A DNA stretch of 64,000 bases from Diphasiastrum complanatum (taxonomy: Eukaryota; Streptophyta; Lycopodiopsida; Lycopodiales; Lycopodiaceae): the NCBI GenBank assembly GCA_029204225.1, contig CM055111.1, positions 191,001-255,000 of the forward strand, given 5' to 3'. The position numbers and the translations under genes were made by a program. Below, piece after piece: positions 9,830-20,933 of the stretch. Each line of letters opens with the position of its first letter. The first letter of the stretch is position 1. The notes below the pieces were generated by a model. That model did no database searches and was not told the DNA's origin. It saw only the letters and a program-made list of their open reading frames with translations.

Positions 9830-10623
9830 TGATAAAAATTTCCAAAATTCACACGTGTGGGGAATGTCCACAAGTATGACTGATCTTGATTAAGCTTTGT
9901 GATTAGCACAGTAACCTCGTTCTAGATTGTTTAGCAAGATCTAGTTCAGAAGAAATGGCTTAACCACAATCTAGCATGCTAAGCATCAGATTATGATAGC
10001 AATGAATCAAAGAATGAGCAAAAGTACAAGATTTCAATGTATTAGAATTAGCTTCAACACAAGTTAGAGAGAGAAAGCTAGAGAGATAACAAGCAAAATA
10101 GTTTAGATCCAAAATGGCATGAGGTAGCTACAAAACTTTGGTCCATCATTAATTGTGAGGAGAGCTACACATATTTATGGAGTTTGAGGTAGCTCGAGGT
10201 AGAACCACATCTATCCATTCCAAAATGACAACTAAAGTGACATCTAGAGTCTACGTGACATTTGTCACTTGCCATGCATGAAATTCTACCAACTTTTTAC
10301 ATGTGTACTAGCTCTAACTAACAAAGTACAAATCATCATGCATGTGTCCATTACACTTTGTGCATGCCTTGCATGTCACTATGCATCACTTACAATTAAT
10401 GCATGTGAATTGCCACGAGTTTCTACAAGCATGACTTTGTCAATTCTATGTCTACAGACTATATGCAAGTTGTATTCTTCAATCTAGACTTTACATAACC
10501 ATGTAGCTCGAGTTCTATGTAGGCCAAACTTGGCATTTTGCATTTATGAGCTACATACTTGCATGGTACAACATTTGTAGCAAGCCAAGAAATCAATATG
10601 GATTTGTTTTTCCAATTTTAACA
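9830..10623 (-). repeat. 3' LTR of element B
   Basis: This is a 794-bp LTR from TGATAAAAATTTCC to CCAATTTTAACA on the plus strand. The purine tract (plus-strand CTCCTCCTAG, 10624-10633) abuts it. It carries the palindrome CACACGTGTG at 9850-9859. It also has a cluster of CATGCA (RY) motifs between 10273 and 10405, including CATGCATG at 10273-10280 and 10337-10344. Confidence 0.85.
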
Positions 10624-10640
10624 CTCCTCCTAGAAATAAT

Positions 10641-11423
10641 CTACATTGATTTGAACATGGATCTTGGTATAACTCCAAGATTGGCTCTATGCTTGATGAA
10701 GGAACTTTTGCTCAAAGGCTTGGTGAGCATATCAGCAATGCAAGATGATGTGTCGATGTGCTCCAAATTGATTTCCTTTCCAATGAGCTTCTCTCTCACA
10801 AAGTGATGTTTCGATATGCTTGCTCCTTGCATGGAATATCGGGTTGTTGGCAAGGTCTTGGGCTGAAATGTTGTCACACATGATCATAGGTAGATCCTCT
10901 TCCAAGATTATCTTTAGTTCCACTAGTAACCTCTTGATCCAAAGCACTTCCTTTGTTGTTGTAGTGAGTGCCTTGTACTCAGCTTCACATGATGAGAGTG
11001 ATACAGTATCTTGCTTTTTGGAAAGCCAAGACATCAAATTTCCTCCAAGATAAATGACATAAGCACTTGTAGATTTTCGATCTGCTCTATCACTTGCAAA
11101 ATCCAAGTCAGAATAACCAATAATAGAAAGATCTTACTTTTATACAATAAACCAAAATCAAAAGTTGAATATATATATCTAAGCACTCTCTTGGCCATTT
11201 TCCAATGATAGATAGTAGGATTTTGCATAGCCTGGCTCAACTTATGAACACTAAAGCTTATGTCAGGTCTAGTTATTGTGAGCCAAATTAAGGAGCCTAT
11301 AAGACTTCTAAAAATTGTGATGTCCACGAAGGATCTTTCATCACCTTTGTTAGAATCCTTTACATTTTGCTCCATAGGTGTTTCTATACTCTTACAATTC
11401 AACATATTGGACTTCTTTAACAT
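10641..11423 (-). pseudogene. copia RNase H region of element B
   Basis: Overlapping minus-strand frames give the RT-RNase H connection (RSLIGSLIWLTITRPDISF), then SSCEAEYKALTTTTKE, the active-site region MCDNISAQDLANNP, HARSKHIE, and the C-terminal IADMLTKPLSKSSFIKH. RNase H would degrade the RNA of the RNA/DNA hybrid during reverse transcription. Two frame changes (near 11050 and 10800) break it. The end lies just before the polypurine tract. Confidence 0.85.
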
Positions 11424-11462
11424 TGAAAGAGCATACTTGGATTGACATACAAAAGCTTTATC

Positions 11463-12328
11463 TTAAAAAAAATCAATCTCTAATCCTAGAATATAGTGAA
11501 TTTTTCCAAGATCTTGCATCTTGAACTCTTTTCCAAGTGCAATTTTGGTTTCCTCAACTAACTTGATACTACTTCCTGTCAGAATGATATCATCAACATA
11601 AATAAGAAGAATGACAATATCTTTATCAAAAAACTTGACATATAAGGAAGGATCATAGTTACTAAGATTATATCCTAGTGACTCAAGAAAGGTGTTAAGT
11701 CGAGAATACCATGACCTTGGAGCTTGCTTCAATCCATATAAACTTTTGAAGAGCAAGCAAACTTTTTCTTTATCATGGATGAACCCAATAGGCTGATCCA
11801 TATAAATCTCTTCTTCTAGATACCCATTTAGAAATGCATTAGAGACATCTAGTTGAAGAACTTGCCAATTGAAGAAACAAGCAAGAGAAATTATGATTCT
11901 AATTGATACCATCTTTGCAACTGGGGCAAAGGTCTCCTCATAATCAAGTCCATAAACTTGAGCAAAACCTTTAGCACAAGCCTAGCCTTGTACTTGTTGA
12001 TTCTGCCATCTTGATTATACTTGACTCGAAAAATCCACTTGCAACCAATGATGTGCTTGTTGGATGGAAGATCCACAAGCTCCCATGTCTTATTGGCCAT
12101 CAAAGCTTCATATTTCTCCTTCATGGCAAGGTACCATTCCTTCGAGTTGAGTGCATCATATACATCCTTCGGCTCCTCATGAGAAATAAAATAGGCATAA
12201 TTAGTGGAGTTGATTTCCACTTGCTTGCCTCTATCTTCATAGGTAAGCCTTCTAGGCTCGGATCTTTCTCTTTGAGATCTCCTTGGTGAAAAGATTCGAG
12301 GTGACTCCTCCTCAATTCTCGGCCCCAT
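11463..12328 (-). pseudogene. copia reverse transcriptase of element B
   Basis: The N-terminal part is at 11891-12328 (ALNSKEWYLAMKEKYEAL, ELVDLPSNKHIIGCKWIF). The core is at 11463-11912 (QLDVSNAFLNGYLEEEIYM, KSLYGLKQAPRSWY, and the catalytic LIYVDDIILTG). The two parts lie in different frames, shifted around 11900-11950 in the LVAKG/ETFAPV region. The catalytic YVDD and upstream Asp are kept, so the domain was functional in the ancestor. Confidence 0.9.
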
Positions 12329-12339
12329 CTCTCTATGAT

Positions 12340-14014
12340 AATCTTCAAGGGTGATGATTAGAGTATCTTTGTGAGAATCTTTGAACTTGGCTTCCTCAAG
12401 AATGTATTATTGATCTTCATGGAATATAACATCCCTACTCTCAATTGTAGTTGAGGTAGAGGGAACATAGATTCTGTAAGCTTTCTTGTTGGATGCATAT
12501 CCAACCATGATCCCTTTAATAAAATTAGGATCATCTCTTTTCCTTGTTTCCAAGGGCACATTAACAAAGCAAGCACAACCAAAAACTCTAAGGTGATCTA
12601 CCTTAGGTTTCTTCTTAAAAAGACTTCAAAAGATGATTTTCCAACAAGTGCATTGTGAGGTAATCTATTGCACAAATAGTTTGCACAAATTTATAGCTTC
12701 ACCCCAATAATCAATAGACAAAGAAGCTGCTACTCGAATTGCTTTAGCACATTCACATAAGGATCTATTTTTCCTCTCAGCTACTCCATTTTGAAATGGA
12801 GAATAAGCACAAGAAAACTCTCTATTTATTCCTTCACCTTCATAGTATTCATGAAACTTTTTGGAGATGTATTCACCTCCTCCATGACATCTTAAAGCTT
12901 TAACTTTAAAAGAAAACTGTTTCTCAACATAAGCTTTGAAGATTAGGAAGTGATCAAAAATCACTGCTTTTGAAGAAAGTAGATACAACCAAATATATCT
13001 AGTAAAGTCATCAATAAAGGTGACAAAACATGTTGCACCACCAATACTTTTAGAAGAGAAAAAATGTACATCTGAGTATATAAGCTCCAAAGGATGACTA
13101 GTCTCTATAATTGCCTTCTGATATGGATTTCTGTGTGACTTTGCAATGGCACAAGCCTCACAAGGCTTGAAATCTTTAGAAAGAGATTTTGGAAGACCAG
13201 TAGCCTTCACCTTCTTAACCATAGAAGACATAGATTTAAAGTTAGGATGACCCAACCTTCTATGCCATAGCTCCTCCTTAGATAACAAAGCAACTTCATA
13301 AAGGTTTGCATTCTCATAAGAATTTAACTTAAAAATTCCACCACATCTAGATCCATCAACAAGGATCTCATCTTTTCTCTTGATAAAACAAGTATTGGAG
13401 TTGAACTTTACATCACAACCATTATCAAGCAACTTTCCCACACTAATTAAGTTCTTTGTGAGTTTTGGAATGAAAAGAACATTAGAAAGTGCAAGAACTT
13501 TTGAAGAAGCAAGTTTCAATAGAATGTTGCCAATTCCTTCTATTGGGCACTCATAATCATTAGCTATGTAAATAGATCTCTTGAGTCTTTTGAAAGGTAA
13601 GCTTGAGTCAAATGACTCCTTTGAACAGCACATATGTAAAGAGGCTCCACTGTCTATGTACCAAACTCCATCTTTCTTGAAAGGTGATGAAGAAAAACTG
13701 GACACCATAAGTGATCCTTCTCCATCACTTGCCATATAATCCTCTTCAATCTCTTTGGAGAGATTAGCTTGCTTGAGTTGGTTTTTCTTCTTGAAGCAAT
13801 TAGCTTGAGAGAACTGGTTCTTACTCCTTCCTTTCTGCTTGCCTTTGAAAAAGAGGGCTTTGTCACCTCCACCATGCTCGAATTTGTTCATCCTGGAGAG
13901 TTTATAGCTTTGTCTAGATTGTTCAGAAATAAGAATTCCTTGGAGAGTTTCTAGATTAGGCAACTCCTCTTTAATAGCAAAATACTGAACAAGATTATCA
14001 TAGTCATCTCTCAA
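12340..14014 (-). pseudogene. copia gag C-terminus, protease and integrase of element B
   Basis: The 449-codon frame at 12665-14014 includes the end of gag (YDNLVQYFAIKEELPNLETL), protease (VWYIDSGASLHM), pre-integrase (ELWHRRLGHPNFKS), the zinc site (CEACAIAKSHRNPY), and the integrase core (YSDVHFF, FIDDFTRYIWLYL, ending near NGVAERKNRSLCECAK). The expected C-x2-C-x4-H-x4-C knuckle is reduced to NCFKKKNQ, a deletion. Integrase continues in another frame at 12358-12582 with VCFVNV-type and ESRDVIF-like residues. It would cut and join the cDNA ends if intact. Confidence 0.9.
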
Positions 14015-14350
14015 GCCATTCAGTATGACTTGAACTAGCTCATCTTGGCTAATAGTAACACCAACACAGGAAAGCTCTCTATGTAAATCTTTAACTCTCA
14101 GAACATAGTTAGATGCACTCTCTTCACTTCTTTGGAAACTTTGGAAATCTGATTCCTAAGAGTGAGCATTCTAGAAGTATTCTTTGCTTCATAGATGGTC
14201 TTTAGTGCATCCCAAGCTTCTTTGGCTGTAGTGCAAGATCCTATCTCTCTCAAAATTTCATTAGATACATTCATCTTAATGAAATGTAGAGCCATTCTAG
14301 CTCTTTTCTTATACTTAAGAATTTCAGCCTGTAATGCATCAAAAGAAAAT
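14015..14350 (-). pseudogene. copia gag N-terminal part of element B
   Basis: Minus-strand frames read RMALHFIKMNVSNEILREIG and AKEAWDALKTIYEAKN, then after a frame change LHRELSCVGVTISQDELVQV. This is the UBN2-type gag domain of plant copia elements. It joins the 12665-14014 frame after a shift near 14100. Confidence 0.85.
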
Positions 14351-14821
14351 ACAATTGACTCTCAGAAGGCTCAAAAGGTGTTCATTACTTCAAACTCAGT
14401 CTTAATCTTCAGTTTCTTGTGTAGGATGCTCAAAACAATGGATTCAGAACCAAGCAAGATTGAATCAAATCAAAATGTTGTCACTTGGATTTTGGACCTA
14501 TCCCTATCCTCTTTAAGAGCTTATAACTCTTGCTAGACACATAAGATTGATTTGGTTTTAATTTCTATGGAAAGTACAGATCATAAGCTTTTTATTAAGC
14601 TATAACACTACTATCTTTGGATCTAAGCAAGGAGAACAAAAGGATTGAAAATCTCTGATTTTCACACGTGCGGAATTCCAGAATTCCGAACTACCACTTT
14701 TCAGGTCTAAAAATTTAGTTCCAATCCGATTTGATTCAAATACACTTCAGAGAAAGGTGGGAAAAAGTGCCAAACTACTTTTTTGCTTGATTTAGCTCTC
14801 AGTTTCTTGTACAATTAATTT
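14351..14821 (-). other. leader of element B
   Basis: Untranslated region between the primer site and gag. It holds the partial palindrome CACACGTGCG at 14663-14672. No gene is seen. Confidence 0.5.
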
Positions 14822-14834
14822 GGCTCTGATACCA
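14822..14834 (-). other. primer-binding site of element B
   Basis: The minus strand reads TGGTATCAGAGCC directly after the LTR end, a match to plant initiator tRNA-Met. Confidence 0.85.
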
Positions 14835-15520
14835 TGACAAAAATTTCCAAAATTCACACGTGTGGGAAATGTCCACAAGTATGATTGACCTTGATTAGTA
14901 ACCTGATTCTAGATTGTTTAGCAAGATCTAGTTTAGAAGAAATGGCTTAACCACAATCTAGCATGCTAAGCATCAGATTATGATAGCAATGAATCAAAGA
15001 ATGAACAAAAGTACAAGATTTCAATGTATTAGCATTAGCTTCAACACGAGTTAGAGAGATAACAAGCAAAATAGTTTAGATCCAAAATGGCATGAGGTAG
15101 AGACAAAACTTTGGTTCTTCATCTTTAATTGTGAGGAGAGCTACACATATCTATGGAGTTTGAGGTAGCTCGAGGCAGAACCACATCTATCCATTCCAAA
15201 ATGACAACTAAAGTGACATCTAGAGTCTATGTGACATTTGTCACTTGCCATGCATGAAATTCTACCAACTTTTTACAAGTGTACTAGTTCTAACTAACAA
15301 AGTACAAATCATCATGCATGTGTCCATTACACTTTGTGCATGCCTTACATGTCACTATGGATCACTTACAATTAATGCATGTGAATTGCCACGAGTTTCT
15401 ACAAGCATGAATTTGCCAATTCTATGTCTACAAACTATATGCAGGTTGTATTCTTCAATCTAGACATTACATAACCATGGAGCTCGAGTTCTATGTAGGC
15501 CAAACTTGGCATTTTGCATT
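14835..15520 (-). repeat. 5' LTR of element B, truncated
   Basis: It starts TGACAAAAATTTCC and is nearly identical to 9830-10530, with CACACGTGTG at 14855-14864 and the same RY-motif cluster near 15249-15385. The last roughly 100 bp of the LTR are missing: at about 15520 the sequence switches to unrelated DNA. The 15521-15800 stretch has no recognisable gene. Confidence 0.8.
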
Positions 15521-15799
15521 TTGCATTGTGGATGATAGAGTATGCTTTCCTGCCTGTGTTGAAAGGATATAATAATAAAGATTGGAATGAAATATGGAGA
15601 ATTGAAGACTTCATGCCACTCTGGTCAACCCCAACTTTGTGGTAGAAAAGCTAGGGTTGAACTTAATATCAGAGTAGTCCCAACAAAATAAATTCTAGAC
15701 TTAATCTCCCTAGCATCCATCAATTTTGGCAAACTTAAATTTTTTGCTTACCAGCTCTTTGAGACCTCATTATCAATGTAAGGCAAGCTTGGAAGATAG

Positions 15800-16450
15800 C
15801 CTTTGCCCAATATATATAAATGGTGGAAGAGTCTAATTCACAATTTTGTTTTACCAATGCTAGGGATGTCAAGGCTTTCGCCTTGATCACCCTTAACATC
15901 TCTGACATACAGACAAGCCCAATCTTCAAAATAAGCTTGGGATATATTGAGTACATTATACGAAGTGAGGGATGTCACTTCAAAGCTGCATCTAAGGAGA
16001 AAATTCTTCTCACTCATAATGTCAAATAGTGATTCTGTTCAGAATCACATTATTGAATTCAAGACTCTGCTATAATAGTTGGCGGCAATAGGTTCAGTGG
16101 TCGAAGACCCTGACATTGTAATGATCTTATTGTCCAGTTTTCTATCCTCATATGAAAACTGGGTGATGATGATTTCCTTACACTCAAATATAACATTGTC
16201 CAGAGTCATAATCACATGTTGCTGCAGGAGTAAACAAAAATGACTGGAGCATCCTCGTCCTCCATCAATGACTTGCAAGCATTATTCTCAAAGAAGAACA
16301 CAAGGAAGCAACATAAAAAGAGAGATTTCCGACAAATGGATGGCAATCAGATGCAGACACAGAAGACCCAAAATCAACAACCGCTCAGATCAAGAAGAGA
16401 CTCTTCTGCAGGTACTTCAAGAGGGTGAACCACGAAATCTAGGACTGTCA
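15800..16450 (+). pseudogene. copia gag fragment (UBN2 domain)
   Basis: With frameshifts and stops the plus strand reads DILSTLYEVRDVTSKLHL, LIMSNSDSVQNHIIEF and VVEDPDIVMILLSSFLSSYE, which fit the copia gag core. A degenerate zinc knuckle follows near 16395-16440 (FCRYFKRVNHEI). The lineage differs from elements A-D. Confidence 0.7.
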
Positions 16451-16488
16451 TTGTAACACTATGACTAATCGCGCTTTAAGCAGTTCAA

Positions 16489-16855
16489 CATCTATCTATA
16501 AAGAATTAATTTGGCATTATAGACTTGGTCATCTTAATCATATATCAATATGTAACATGTCTAGACATTCTTCAATGCATGATTTAGACTATCGCATTGT
16601 CGACCCTCCTGTATCATAGGAAAGTTGTATCATAGGAAAGCTGGCAAGAAGGCCATTTAAGTCAAATCAAGGTCATATTTTTAAAGATTTGCTAGACATT
16701 ATACATAGAGATATATGTTTCCCAATGCAAACACCATCACTACTTGGTGCTAAATTCCTTATTACATTTATAGATGACTATTCCAAAAGAACTACTATAT
16801 ATTTTCTAAAGCACAAATCTAATGCCTTCGAGTTTTTCAAGAAATACAAAAAACT
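16489..16855 (+). pseudogene. copia GAG-pre-integrase / integrase fragment
   Basis: The frame reads LIWHYRLGHLNHISICNMS, then after stops KDLLDIIHRDICFPM, GAKFLITFIDDYSKRTTIYF and LKHKSNAFEFFKKYK. This is the H-x3-H zinc site and the beginning of the integrase core. The zinc-site cysteines are lost. It lies downstream of the gag fragment on the same strand, so both may come from one copia element whose protease region is gone. Confidence 0.8.
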
Positions 16856-17095
16856 TGGCCTGCTTGACCCTGTCTATAAACCTCATTATACCTCCTTATA
16901 ACTCTCTCTATAACCATTCCTATGACTGTCTTAATTAGTCTCAGAAAAAATTGTTATAATTTGTGAGGCTTACATCAAGGCCAAAAAGTGGTCTTGAATG
17001 CTCGAGCATTCTGCTACCCCCATGCCTTGTTTTAAATGCTATCTTTAAAAAAATACTAAAGAAAAGCGCTGAAAATTGCCCGTCTTGTTGTAGTG
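16856..17095 (-). repeat. CACTA-like terminal segment (right-facing copy)
   Basis: The outer end, read inward on the minus strand, is CACTACAACAAGACGGGC. The 240 bp inward to CAAGCAGGCCAAG match 1922-2160 in inverted orientation. The 3 bp outside the terminus are CTT, against CAT outside the left copy. No transposase is linked. Confidence 0.6.
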
Positions 17096-18124
17096 CTTCT
17101 ATGGAGAGTTGTTTAAATTTATGTTGCTTTCTATTGTTAAGTGGATTGGTGGGCTAAGAATGCTCAAGAATCAATTTTTAGTGAACTCAAAATAACGTTA
17201 TCAAGGAAATTATCGGTGGCGCAACAGATTTATAATTTCAGATTGATGAACGAGGTTGCAGGAAGGAGTTTTCTCATGCAATTAGAATGAATTTACAAGT
17301 TATTCACTGCCTTTTTTCAATTAGGTGCAGAGTTTGTCATGTACACTAAAAATCACTTGTTCTAATTGAATTCACAATGGAATTGGATGGGACTTAGAAC
17401 AATATTGAAATTTTTGGCTAGAATAGGTGTTTGAAAGCTCTACCAAAGTTCAATGAATTGAATAAGTAGGCATTTCGGCTGAAAAGTTTCATGTAGGGTG
17501 CACTTTCTGAGGCTGGTTGTTGATCAGGATTTGAAAAACCCTGCACACATTAAGCTATTTTTTGAGATAAAGCTGTGGATGTGCATGTTGGGAGGTTGGT
17601 GTAGGACTGATGATGTGTCGTACAAGGCTGTGGATTTTTGAAGGAGAAAAATGAGTTGGAAGAGGGTGGGCAGAAACCTTACTATGGAAGCCATAGCCAT
17701 TTTCCAAGAGAGAGAGATATGGAGGTCTTGCAAGCCCATGAGCACACCCATACCACGGTTGGAGCCTTTGTCCAAAAAGTTGTTTAGTGCATTGAGGGAT
17801 CAATGCTCAACATAGTACATGATCTAGGATGTCAAAGGCTCAAAGAAGATCAGGGGTTGAAGTTGAAGATGTCTGTTGGATAAGGCACAACCATCAAATC
17901 TATAGGAATTTTAGTTAGTTCTTCTTTAGCTTGTTACTCTGGAGAGTCTTAGTCTTCCATATTTTCCACTAAGTTTAAGTCATTCTTTATGCTTCAAAAT
18001 ATCTTTTGTCAAAGAATCTACAAGCATCTTGGAATGTAAACTAGAAATGGCATATAGAACAATATCTCCATGTAGTTCCAAGTTTTGAGTGTTAGGCTAA
18101 ATTTGTGGATAAGTTTGCTTATGA
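17096..18124. other. no gene recognised
   Basis: The stretch contains only short open frames with no motif I recognise and no obvious LTR boundary. It may be decayed element sequence. Confidence 0.4.
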
Positions 18125-18620
18125 TAGTATAACACTAAGGGAGAACAACAATGGTGGGATATGATGATCCAACTTCTGACAATGACATCAAGAATTATAA
18201 AGACCTACAACATTTACATGCTGCTCATACATGTCATTGTTCTCATGTGCAATTTTCATGCAATCCACAAGAGTCATTGAAAAGAGTTGTGAAGACCTAT
18301 AACAAACATGGTGCTCATAAATCTCATTGTACTCATCTACAAGTTTCATGCAATCAATAGGATTGTCATTGAATCTCCAAAGTAAGCAAGCTCAAGAATG
18401 CGAGGGCCACTAAACTTGATGGTAAGTTATTTTTGTCCTATAATACAAAGGGACATGTCTGAGAGGAACAAAACATGATGAGATATGAAGATCCAATTTT
18501 GTCAAATGAAATTAGGAATTGGGAAGGCCTCTAAAACTTTACAAGTTGATAACAAATCTTACCATCCTAATGTGCAAGTTCCATGCAGTGCACAAGTGTG
18601 TTCATCCAATCTCCAAAGTA
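18125..18620 (+). repeat. degenerate direct repeat, about 325-bp period
   Basis: Segment 18150-18290 (GATATGATGATCCAA ... AAAGACCTACAA) recurs diverged at 18475-18612 (GATATGAAGATCCAA ... GAAGGCCTCTAA). A related shorter unit lies at 18293-18378. Each unit carries a CAAGTTTCATGCA-like core. A 69-codon frame across it (18151-18360) is Cys/His rich only because of the repeat; I would not call it a gene. Confidence 0.45.
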
Positions 18621-19087
18621 TGCAAGCACTTGGATAAGTTTATGATTGAAAAGATTTTAGAGCGGGGCATTGATAAATTTCTGCTAGTGATTCAAAACAA
18701 CTTTGAATTGTAGACTAAAATCTCATAAAAAACAATGTGAGATCAATCCAAACAAGTATATTCATGAATATGTTCTAGATTATCAACCCAAAAGTGCTCA
18801 TTTAATGAACATGAACAAATTTTCTCTTTGCAATACACATAATATTAACACTAAGATTGTAGTAAATTGAGATGATGTTGATTTCTTTCAAAATAACTTT
18901 GAGCCCCAGAAAATCATATTGTCAAAAGTATCATTGCTTATAGCATGATCTAGAAGTTACTAGTAAAATATAATGAATTTTAGCATGCTCCATTTATTCC
19001 ATAGCAAGTTTCAAAAACAAGATGATTTTTAGCTAGAAATAATTAGCAATGAAAGCCTTAATGGCTCAAAACGTTGGTCATGTTGCC
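18621..19087. other. no gene recognised; possible LTR of the adjoining minus-strand copia
   Basis: On the minus strand this lies just beyond a poly-G purine tract (19088-19101), where a 3' LTR would be expected. No partner LTR in the window confirms it. Confidence 0.3.
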
Positions 19088-19400
19088 CCCCCCCCCCACC
19101 CCAAAGAACTCTTTTGGTTCCTAATAGTGGCTTGTCCAACGGCTTGGTCAGCAAATCTACAATCATGTCATCTGTTCTCACGAACTCGGCATAGAGTTCT
19201 CTCTTTTTATCAGATCTCGAACATGATGATATTTTAGAGGTATATGTTTCGTTTTGGAATGAAAGATATGATCCTATTTTAAGTAAATAGCACTTTGAGA
19301 ATCCATCTTCATGATGGAATGGTCCTAATGTGGTATGCCAATCTCTTCCTGTAGAACACCTCAATAGACAAATCTTGGTTCTACCAACAAAGTGCACAGT
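19088..19400 (-). pseudogene. copia RNase H C-terminal fragment with polypurine tract
   Basis: The minus strand reads AEFVRTDDMIVDLLTKPLDK, the conserved end of copia RNase H (V-x-T-x-x-x-x-AD-x-LTKPL), preceded by poorly kept sequence. Immediately downstream on that strand is a run of 13 G with one T (plus-strand C run at 19088-19101), a good polypurine tract. Only the last part of RNase H remains. Confidence 0.7.
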
Positions 19401-19437
19401 CTAATTGACAAAGGCTAAGAAACTCGAACTTGAATTC

Positions 19438-19536
19438 GAAATATTTTTATTCTTGTTCAAAATTGAACTAGAAATATTTTTATTCTTGTTCAAACTCGAA
19501 CTCGAAACATTTTTATTCTTGTTCAAACTCGAACCC
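19438..19536. repeat. 33-bp tandem repeat, three units
   Basis: Units at 19438-19470, 19471-19503 and 19504-19536 each follow GAAATATTTTTATTCTTGTT plus a CAAACTCGAACTC-like tail, with a few differences. The array ends 11 bp before the LTR that starts at 19548. Confidence 0.85.
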
Positions 19537-19547
19537 GAAAGATAAAT

Positions 19548-19959
19548 TGTTGGAAACAGAACGTCATTGTATATCAACCGTCTTAACGGATAGATCGACT
19601 GTTACAGAAGGAATAAGGCCAAAAGACCTATCGTGTGACAATATAAATACATGTACACTTACTCAAAGCAGCAATAAGGCAGCAAGAGATGTATACAGAA
19701 AAATCAGAATCAAAATTATAAAAATTTGATTGATCAAAGTTTCTCAACAGTTAATTTTCTCAGTTGTTTAGATTATCTAAAATTGCCTATCACACAATAC
19801 ACATATATTTCCTGAATTCGCATGCCATATTCAATCAAAAAAAAAAATTGCTCTATTAGTACATAGACCAGAATCAGACACAAAACACTGATATTAGTTT
19901 GATTTATTCAAACTTTCATCGTGTTCTCTAAAAGAGAATTCCTAGTATTTTTGCCTACA
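19548..19959 (+). repeat. copia LTR (solo or 5' remnant)
   Basis: It runs from TGTTGGAAACAGAACG to TTTTTGCCTACA and is followed one base later by a primer-binding-site-like sequence. That makes it a plus-strand 5' LTR of about 412 bp. No partner LTR is seen. The downstream sequence to 20150 has no clear gag. Confidence 0.65.
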
Positions 19960-19960
19960 A

Positions 19961-19973
19961 TGGTATCGAAGCC
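19961..19973 (+). other. primer-binding site (variant)
   Basis: TGGTATCGAAGCC differs from the tRNA-iMet-type TGGTATCAGAGCC by two adjacent bases. It is one base downstream of the LTR end. Confidence 0.6.
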
Positions 19974-20149
19974 TCACATCCATCAACGACTGTATTTGGA
20001 GCTTATTCGAAAGATTTGAATTTGTCTTTAGATTGGCTGCAGCAGCATATGACAGTAGAAGTTTGATTGAAAAATGCTTTGCTACCGAACTAAAAGTCTC
20101 AACATAGTCACATTCTATATCAACGAGAATACTCTTTTGACAAGTCGAG

Positions 20150-20420
20150 CTTTTTTTTGATTAATAATTCCATTCATTTTATTTGATTTTGAATATCCAT
20201 TTGCAATCATCTACATTTCTGCTGGTAGGCAATTCGACAATAGTCCAAGTCTGGTTCTTGATGAGAGATAAATACTCTCTATCCAAGGCTTCCCTCCATA
20301 GATCGGAGGGATATCTAAGTGCTTATTCAACAGTAGTTGGCACTCGAATAAGATAAGCCACAGATTCTTCGATATACCTTATAGGTGGTTTGCACACTCC
20401 TTATCGGGATTGCACTGCGT
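20150..20420 (-). pseudogene. copia integrase-RT linker fragment
   Basis: The minus strand matches the copy at about 63080-63300. Both encode the region where copia proteins read PPIxYIxESVAYL, then KEYSSLxKNQTWTIVELP and NGFSKS-type residues. Stops and shifts are present. Confidence 0.6.
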
Positions 20421-20933
20421 GGATCGCAATGGATTATGCAAGTGAATACAAAGAGTCTATTTGCACTATGGAAGCGAAAGAGTAGACAGTCAGACAAACC
20501 AATTTAGAAATTCAGACAGAAAAGAGAGATAGCAAGACATGCAACATTGACAAAGATCTGAACACAACAATAAGACAATAGTCAATTCAGATTGATGTGT
20601 ATGAAAATAAAAGCCAGATGGATGTCGTGAACACAAGACAACTAAGAAGGCTTCGACTATTCAGAGTGTCACGGTCGATAGTCGATAAAGTCGAGATATC
20701 GGTCGTCGACAATAGTTAATAAAGTAAGACTTCCTCGATAGCTTGATGATAGTCGACAAAGTCGGCCTTTCTCCAACAAGTCGATCTTCTTTGACAAGTC
20801 GGTTGCCATTTTGATGTCTGTCTTCAATAATAGAGTATTTTTGTAGACTATGTGACAATGCATGTAAAACTACAACAATGTGAATAGAACTAGGTTAACA
20901 TGGGATTTAAGAGAGTAAAGGAATAAATACAGC
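20421..20933 (-). repeat. probable 3' LTR of a minus-strand copia
   Basis: It follows a purine tract on the minus strand (plus-strand AGCACCCCCCCCCTTT at 20931-20946). The interior at 20660-20810 is rich in GTCGA/TCGAC motifs (for example GTCGATAAAGTCGA), which is unusual composition here. No partner confirms the boundaries. Confidence 0.4.

Larger units (their letters stand above)
9830..15520 (-). mobile_element. copia LTR retrotransposon B (nearly complete, decayed)
   Basis: Domain order on the minus strand is LTR, tRNA-iMet primer site, leader, gag, protease, integrase, RT, RNase H, purine tract, LTR, the standard copia order. The polyprotein is split by several frameshifts and lacks the gag zinc knuckle, so this copy is not functional as it stands. 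The right LTR is truncated at about 15520 by unrelated sequence, so no target-site duplication can be read. Its pol is closely related to that of element D. Confidence 0.9.

Noticed and set aside
15245-15463. 72-codon frame MPCMKFYQLF..., also at 10269-10487
   Set aside because: Both lie at the same place inside the two LTRs of element B. They are LTR sequence, not a repeated gene.
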